Shown here: positions 58,605 through 64,000 of the stretch, piece after piece | Numbering within the stretch: position 1 is the stretch's first letter | Layout of the letters: each line of letters opens with the position of its first letter | From: Pseudoips prasinana | Lineage: Eukaryota > Arthropoda > Insecta > Lepidoptera > Nolidae | Length of the DNA stretch: 64,000 nucleotides | Reading direction: 5' to 3' | Assembly: GCA_951640165.1 (NCBI GenBank) | Contig: OX621250.1 | Coordinates: 186,001-250,000, forward strand | Notes under the pieces: generated by a model | Seen by the model: only the letters and a program-made list of their open reading frames with translations | Told to the model about the DNA's origin: nothing | Database searches by the model: none | Made by a program: the position numbers and the translations under genes

Positions 58605-59261
58605 TATAAAACTGAAAATACATCTAAAAATGTATGTTTATCCATTTTCTACCAATTTTAGAACTTAATTTTACAAAATTAGTATTTTTAACATAATGTT
58701 AGCGTCTAATTTTCAATAATTTGTTTCACATGCCCTGAATCATGTTAAAAAACGTAATTTTAAATATTATAAAATATTATATATTTGTATCAATACAGTC
58801 GACTGCACCAATGCAGGGTCTATGTTAGGTCGTACTTAATTTTGTAAGAATTTATTCTGTTAGGTCAAATGGTCATCAACTGGAACCTGAAATGTTTCAA
58901 ATTGTCAACTACATGGAAACATAAATAGTAATAAGCTTAATTAATACTTGTTATCTCATAATAGCGATGTGTGGTCGGCCCCCCTATGTTCTGCAAACAG
59001 CTGTTACTCGCTGTCCTGATTACACACATGTTGTTATTACATCCTGTGAGGCATTGCCGCAGGCGCCGAGTGCTCTCGGGCGCCGACGAAACTCATTAAC
59101 ATCCTCATCTCTGCTTAGTTCTTAACATTACCACATAATAGATAACATAACACAATGTTTATGTCTAATATTTCTAAGCATATCGGTTAAACTGTTGGCA
59201 TCGATGAAACTGCTGAAGCACTCACAAGTGATGCCTTCACTGGTCCGTTAAGCGTCTATAA
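58605..59261. other. AT-rich spacer
   Basis: Nothing recognised; a GCCGCAGGCGCCGAGTGC patch at 59050-59090. Confidence 0.5.
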
Positions 59262-59415
59262 GGCCCTTTTTAAGTCTTTTTATTGAGACTAGTCCCTCCC
59301 TTTTATCCACCACCGCAACTCCTGTAAGCCAGGATCAACAGTGGCATACAATGAAATGTCACTGAGCGGTGAAGCTCAGATGTGAATTGGTTTGACTGAC
59401 TCAGATCGCAACAAA
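59262..59415 (-). repeat. Dispersed repeat family A, copy 3
   Basis: Inverted match to 14925-15060 and 36605-36755: GACTAGTCCCTCCCTTTTAT, AACTCCTGTAAGCCAGGATC and GAGCGGTGAAGCTCAG. Confidence 0.6.
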
Positions 59416-59429
59416 TTTAATCGGAAAGA

Positions 59430-60232
59430 AACAAGGGGAGGTGGAAAATGTTGTTCCACTTCCCTCCAGTGCAAAGCGGTCGACAGAACGTTATAACGAA
59501 GCTAGACCATCGTATAACGAGAGAATTGCAACTAGAGACGCTGCTTGGTGCCTGTCAAGTGAGCTGTTATACTTGAGTCCAATAGTGGGTATGGCAAAAG
59601 CGCGGAAGATATTAAGTATTTTTTTCAGTTCAGCTAAAGTGATATCTAAGACTTCCACTTCTCGTCTCACCTTTGGCCCAAGGTCGGGGTGCAGCCTTTG
59701 TTGATGCTGTGTAGACCATTGGCTAGTAGGAAGTCAAAAAGTACCTTACCCATTTTGTCGACTCCAAACGATATGATATGTACTTGGCATCGCATCCAAT
59801 TATGAGCTCCATCTTTTGTCTTCTAGTGTACATCACAACATTTGACAGTTCTTCTGTGGGATCAAGTTTCTCACCGAGAAAAGGTTTGCTTTGAGTTCGG
59901 TAAATGCGGCGGTTGGTTTGGTAAATTTGGTAGATGCGATTACATCGTCGAGCAACAGGCAGAAAGTTAATGTGTTTTTTGAAAGCCATGCAAGCCCTAG
60001 GTTTGGTTCCTTTTTCGATTATTAATACGTTACCAACTTCCTTTAGACCCATAACCATGGATTTGTTACTAAGCCATGGTTCTTGTATGAGTGCAATATC
60101 CAGGTCGTATTCCCCTAAAATCTTCTGGACAACCGCTGAGGCCACGACGGCGTGATGAAGTTTAGCTTGGATTATGCTGGTGGTGCCGGCAAGGTTTCGG
60201 CACGTCTTTCTTACTAACTTGCCGCCGGCCAT
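59430..60232 (-). mobile_element. Non-LTR retroposon endonuclease fragment
   Basis: From 60232 the frame reads IALIQEPWLSNKSMVMG (endonuclease motif with catalytic Glu), KPRACMAFKKHINFLP and KMELIIGCDAKYISY (the GCDxN-like motif, Asn lost). A decayed LDITLAELKKIL follows near 59650. 169 codons are open, then broken. 5' half of a Jockey/LOA/R1-type ORF2, not functional. Confidence 0.65.
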
Positions 60233-61500
60233 CCCCTTTTAATGGATCGCTTGGGTGCACGACGCAAATGTGTGGGGAATGGCTTGACGGGGTGCGTCAA
60301 TAGCTTAGCTCAGCACTGCTAACCTGAGCGTATGCAAACATCCATCCACCCCCTCACGTACTGTACTTTTATAACATGTACTTGAACTATTACCTAATCA
60401 TGTTGGAATTAAAAAAACAAATCATTTAATATATAGTCGAGATATACATATGTACATAATCATCATATCAGTTGAAAGACGTCTACTGCTGGACAAAGGC
60501 CTCTCCCAAGGATCTCCACAACAGCCGGTCTGCGCTGCCCGCATCCAGCGGCTTCCCGCAACCCGCACAAGATATGGACATACTCATAAAAGTATACTTT
60601 TTTTTTTAACGTAACACCCGCACTAGAGAATCCAATCCCTGTGTCGCGGGGTACTTTAAAAACATATAATAGACGGACACAAATTACAATTTATCAACTT
60701 CATAATATGGTTAACAGAATTAACAAAAATTTTCTGTATCTCAACATTTCATTTTGTGTAATCTATCGTTTGAATGTGGTGAACATTAGTTACCACAAGC
60801 CTTGTGTATGTATACACGAGTACAATGAGTACAATCAGTACAATATATGATAAATAATATCCATTCATAAGCACATGTATGAACATACATATTAATGATG
60901 CGCGGAGCTAAATATCAAACTTAGGCAGCCCTTGCACTAGCTAAAAAATATTTTCAAACTTTACTTAAATTTAACAAATTATAACATCTAATCTACATCT
61001 AAACAGATAAGAGTATTATATCAATAGTTCGAATACAATGTACCTTAGAATTAGTAGGCAGTTAAAATGAACATTGAAATATTGGTGTAACTGATGATAA
61101 GATACCTAATAATCTTATTTTATCATTCGATAGCACGATAAGCGTTCAAATTGAGGATATAGATTGTCGCTGTCAATGTCGTGGCCATGATCATGTTCCA
61201 ATATTTACACATCCGGTACTTGATTTAATTCTAATTATTGACTATTTTTAGTTTCAAAGTGGTTCGTTACTTGTTAAGTCTCGCACATACATAATTAATT
61301 ACGTTTAAACTCGCTCCAGTCGTGTCAGCAGCCCGCCGCAATTAGCTCATGAGGATAAGGCACCTAAGTTGGTCCACAGTCTCTATGGAGACTAGCCAGC
61401 TGTGCGTGTCATGGCTAGTCTCCATTGAGCCTAGCCATGGCGAAAAGCTTTGTTAGGAGGACATTACTATTATAATGTATAATATTTCAACAAGAAAGAG
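60233..61500. other. Spacer with RTE 3' end
   Basis: 60465-60570 contains GCTGGACAAAGGCCTCTCCC and CCGCATCCAGCGGCTTCCCG, the minus-strand RTE 3' segment. Apart from it and the hairpin at 61385-61425, nothing is recognised. Confidence 0.45.
61385..61425. repeat. 14-bp perfect inverted repeat
   Basis: ATGGAGACTAGCCA faces TGGCTAGTCTCCAT across 13 bases within a mixed-composition stretch. Confidence 0.75.
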
Positions 61501-61564
61501 TTTCATATTTAATTTATGATTTCCCATTTTTGAGCATAGTTCGCTACAACTTAAACCAGAGAGC

Positions 61565-61760
61565 TGGCCTTTTTTTGCGTCAAAGAATTAGCATTGCCAT
61601 ACAGCGTGGCAATGCGGCCAGCCTTCTGGGAACGTTACCTTCCGACGATGCGAAGGAATTCTACGACGCCCTATAACTTAGTTATAGTAGTTAGTTATTA
61701 TAGCTGATATTTTTCTGTTTCTTATAAGTTAAGTTAATTATTTAAATATGTATTTCTTTA
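61565..61760 (+). pseudogene. LINE coding scrap
   Basis: The frame SIAIQRGNAASLLGTLPSDD and AKEFYDAL* matches the end segment found in lepidopteran non-LTR elements (QRGNAASLLGT). Only about 35 codons. Confidence 0.45.
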
Positions 61761-62140
61761 TTTTCACATAATAATTGAATAAACATTTATGATTTAGTTA
61801 CTAAATTTACACAGTGAAATGTAATTTTGGAGAACAGGAACATACTATGCATGTTGGGTCACTCCGCTGGCGGGAATAAGAATAAGAATAATTTATTATC
61901 CAAAGTAAAGTTACAGAAATTCTTATATCTAGTTTCTAAAATATAGTACAAGAAGGAGTATAATTATTGCTTATGGCTTTCACACTAGGGCTAGCCTGTC
62001 TCGTGAAAACCCAGATAATGTGATGCCTGTCATTTAAGATAGGTACATAGTTTTTTACTAAATTATAGAATAGAAACATTTGTTTAAAAAGAATAATAAT
62101 ATTAAAATCGAAAAATATAAAATAAAAGTAATAATAAAGG

Positions 62141-62142
<2 letters not shown>

Positions 62143-62206
<64 letters not shown>

Positions 62207-62270
62207 CTGTGTGTGCGTGTGAGTGTGTATGTGTAGGTATGTGTGTACGTATGTGTATATTATATAGGTA
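62143..62270. repeat. GT microsatellite
   Basis: About 31 perfect GT units at 62143-62205, then an interrupted GT/GC/GA stretch to about 62270. Lies just after the RT stop codon in the LINE 3' UTR. Confidence 0.95.
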
Positions 62271-62282
62271 TATCTGTAAGTT

Positions 62283-63308
62283 TCATTTTATTATTCTTAT
62301 TAGTGATTCTGTATCACTGTAGGACAAACTTAACAACCAGTTGTTTATTATATTCTTAGCTTTTTTGATTGTGCATTCTTTAATGTTACAGGATTTCAGT
62401 GTTTTGTTGTAGATATAAGGTGACATACATTTTTGCATGTGTTGGGCAAAAGCGGATTTAGTTCGGATTTGGGAAATTTGGAAAACACGGCGATTAAGTA
62501 ATGCAAAATAGCCTGGTGACTGCAATACCATTTTGTGTTGCTTGAGTACTATCTTCGATATGTAAAGCTGTCGGACGCTTAACACTGCAGCTTCAGAGTA
62601 GAGTTTAAAGGTAGGATAGCGATATGGTTTCCACATCATTACTTTTAAGACAGATCGCTGTGCTCTTTCGATTTCTAACATAGTAGTAATGCCGATTCCG
62701 CCCCAGACCGACACACAATAGCTGATTATGGATTCGCATAAAGCCACATAGACAAGGTGTAACACTTTTTCATTTGCAGCATTGCGTAATGATTTCATTG
62801 TGTAGATTATTTTTCTAATTCGTTTAGAAACTAAAGATATATATGGTTTAAAACAAAGTCGACTGTCAATAATCATCCCAAGATATTTTACGCAATCTAT
62901 TTTTTGGAGCGTATCACAAGTACAGGTGGAAGGTTGGCAAGAAGCGGTATGGATTTGGAGGTTTTTGATTAAATGGTTAGGTGCTGATGTTTGTGTTTTG
63001 GAGAAACAGATGTAATTGGTTTTGAAAGAATTAAGGGACAAAAGATTCCTATCTAGCCATAACTTTATGTTATTCATGCCGTTATGGGCTATCTCAAAAA
63101 CACTATTCCAGTTATTGTTGTAGAATAACACGACTGTGTCATCAGCATAACAGATGAGTTCTGAGTTGAATAGTGGTAAATGGTGAATATCATTCATATA
63201 TATTATAAAGAGTGTTGGACCTAGCACACTGCCTTGAGGCACTCCAAAGTCAATTCGTAATGGACTACTTGTAAATTCCTTCACCTTGGATGCGAGATTC
63301 ACTACCAC
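62283..63308 (-). CDS. Reverse transcriptase C-terminal part (non-LTR element)
   Basis: 341 codons without a stop. IDFGVPQGSVLGPTLFIIYM (RT motif 4), ELICYADDTVVLFY (catalytic YADD, about residues 57-60), CVKYLGMIIDSRLCFKP and SIISYCVSVWGG follow, the order seen in Jockey/CR1-group RTs. The N-terminal RT motifs and endonuclease are missing; the frame just fades at the 5' end, so the M start is not biological. The long open frame implies a recent insertion. Confidence 0.8.
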   Translation of the reverse strand: MVVNLASKVKEFTSSPLRIDFGVPQGSVLGPTLFIIYMNDIHHLPLFNSELICYADDTVVLFYNNNWNSVFEIAHNGMNNIKLWLDRNLLSLNSFKTNYICFSKTQTSAPNHLIKNLQIHTASCQPSTCTCDTLQKIDCVKYLGMIIDSRLCFKPYISLVSKRIRKIIYTMKSLRNAANEKVLHLVYVALCESIISYCVSVWGGIGITTMLEIERAQRSVLKVMMWKPYRYPTFKLYSEAAVLSVRQLYISKIVLKQHKMVLQSPGYFALLNRRVFQISQIRTKSAFAQHMQKCMSPYIYNKTLKSCNIKECTIKKAKNIINNWLLSLSYSDTESLIRIIK

Positions 63309-63482
63309 AGCTGGTACTGCTACTGACGGCTAAAGAACTTGCACGTGGCTAAATGGTGGTGGTGGCCTGCTCATTTCACGGAGTCAGGTTTATATTGCAG
63401 TACGCTTTGACGAGTTTGGCGTATTGTGAGTAATAACTTCGATTTGGCGTAGATATAGTAGTTTTAGCTGAGACCTCGGAAA

Positions 63483-63580
63483 ACCTTGGTACAATAACGA
63501 CCTTACCAGAGTCGCTAAGCAAGTGGGTCTAAAAATGAATATGGATAAGACGAACATCATGTCGAACGTCCATGTTATAC
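63483..63580 (+). pseudogene. RTE-type RT scrap
   Basis: LTRVAKQVGLKMNMDKTNIM and SNVHV form a short plus-strand frame, the helix after the catalytic motif of RTE-clade reverse transcriptases. About 30 codons only. Confidence 0.55.
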
Positions 63581-63631
63581 ACTCAAGTAAAGGTTGGCGG
63601 GAGACTCTTCACTCGAAGTTGTAGCGAACTA

Positions 63632-63705
63632 TTCCGGAGGATGTAGGTATTATATAACGGCTTTGTTTTCTAGAAAGCCGATAGAGATACCTACATCCTC
63701 CGGAA
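63632..63705. repeat. 19-bp perfect inverted repeat with inner stem
   Basis: TTCCGGAGGATGTAGGTAT at 63632-63650 and its exact inverse at 63687-63705. Between them CGGCTTT faces AAAGCCG, so the loop can form a second stem. Confidence 0.85.
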
Positions 63706-63761
63706 GGGTGTTAGCAAGGGAATCCTAAATTTGATCTGCCAGTGTGTAACTGGCAAATCAA

Positions 63762-63870
63762 ATATCGTTCGTAGCTTAACGCAGAGCGCCTACCCCGGAT
63801 TGATAGATGGTGCAGGTTCGAGACCCGCCGGACGATTAAATTTATGATTTCCCAGTTTTGAGATTAGATT
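63762..63870 (+). repeat. tRNA-like SINE
   Basis: TCGTTCG and CGGACGA can pair as a 7-bp acceptor stem (one wobble). GTAGCTTAACGCAGAGCGCC is D-arm-like and GGTTCGAGACCC is B-box-like, but the anticodon and T stems have mismatches. The tail AAATTTATGATTTCCCA recurs at 61513. A SINE rather than a working tRNA. Confidence 0.55.
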
Positions 63871-64000
63871 AAAGCTTTGCATTGCAAATAATGCTATAAA
63901 ATTCAAATTTAATTGTAGCGAACTATATTTATCTATCCATCCATCCATATACCATCCAACTAGAGAAAGATCGTAAAATCAACTCGGCTGAGCTCTTGGA

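Larger units (their letters stand above)
61877..63308 (-). mobile_element. Non-LTR retroposon, 5' truncated, long open RT frame
   Basis: Minus-strand element ending in an AATAAGAATAAGAATAA tail at 61876-61892. It holds the C-terminal RT part of ORF2 and a 3' UTR that contains a long GT microsatellite. Confidence 0.75.

Noticed and set aside
62080..62322. 80-codon frame with Val-Cys repeats
   Set aside because: Translation of the GT microsatellite.
63762..63835. Functional tRNA gene
   Set aside because: Acceptor stem pairs, but anticodon and T stems have mismatches and the loop lacks the usual T33. A SINE head is more likely.

Overview
The window is AT-rich, intron-rich nuclear DNA of a moth or butterfly (Lepidoptera). 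The evidence is two insect-type alkaline phosphatase genes with short GT-AG introns, a PH-PTB adaptor gene with an 18-kb intron, and a repeat load typical of Lepidoptera: short non-autonomous Helitrons ending in CTAG or CTAA, tRNA-derived SINEs, CR1/Jockey/RTE/R1 retroposon fragments, mariner and piggyBac. I see no bacterial genes, CRISPR array, rRNA gene or convincing functional tRNA. The species cannot be named from the sequence.

Region 1 (1-11.4 kb) holds two alkaline phosphatase genes arranged head to head. The minus-strand copy (coding exons 205-2762) runs off the left edge before its last exon. The plus-strand copy (8175-11416, six exons, 516 aa) is complete. Internal exons have the same lengths (193 and 173 nt) and intron phases, so the pair is an old duplication. 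The minus copy lacks the intron that separates signal peptide from mature protein in the plus copy. The plus copy has no hydrophobic C-terminal tail, so it looks secreted rather than GPI-anchored. The 5.4 kb between them holds Helitrons, LINE 3' ends, a dead Tc1-like element with intact ends, and a 160-bp duplicate of the start of ALP exon 2.

Region 2 (11.4-27.6 kb) is mostly repeats. It contains a GC-rich block at 13.95-14.48 kb with an arthropod-type initiator and a 5' splice site, a candidate promoter and non-coding first exon for the next gene. It also contains a CR1-like LINE with one in-frame stop, a 16-bp minisatellite, a SINE family whose head derives from 5S rRNA, and an internally deleted piggyBac with perfect TTAA ends.

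Region 3 (27.7-54.0 kb) is one gene on the plus strand with nine coding exons that join without a frame break into 999 codons. It encodes a PH domain, an IRS-type PTB domain and a long tail with paired YxxP motifs. The N-terminus closely resembles vertebrate Dok-7, the cytoplasmic activator of the muscle kinase MuSK. Its second intron holds an apparently intact mariner (339-aa transposase with DD34D), a solo LTR with promoter and polyA signals, a nested Helitron pair and a long near-perfect hairpin. Intron 3 holds a three-layer retroposon nest.

Region 4 (54-64 kb) has no confident gene. A GC-rich block at 55.9-56.1 kb could be the last exon of a minus-strand gene. The rest is LINE, SINE and hairpin sequence, including a minus-strand LINE with a 341-codon RT reading frame and a long GT microsatellite.
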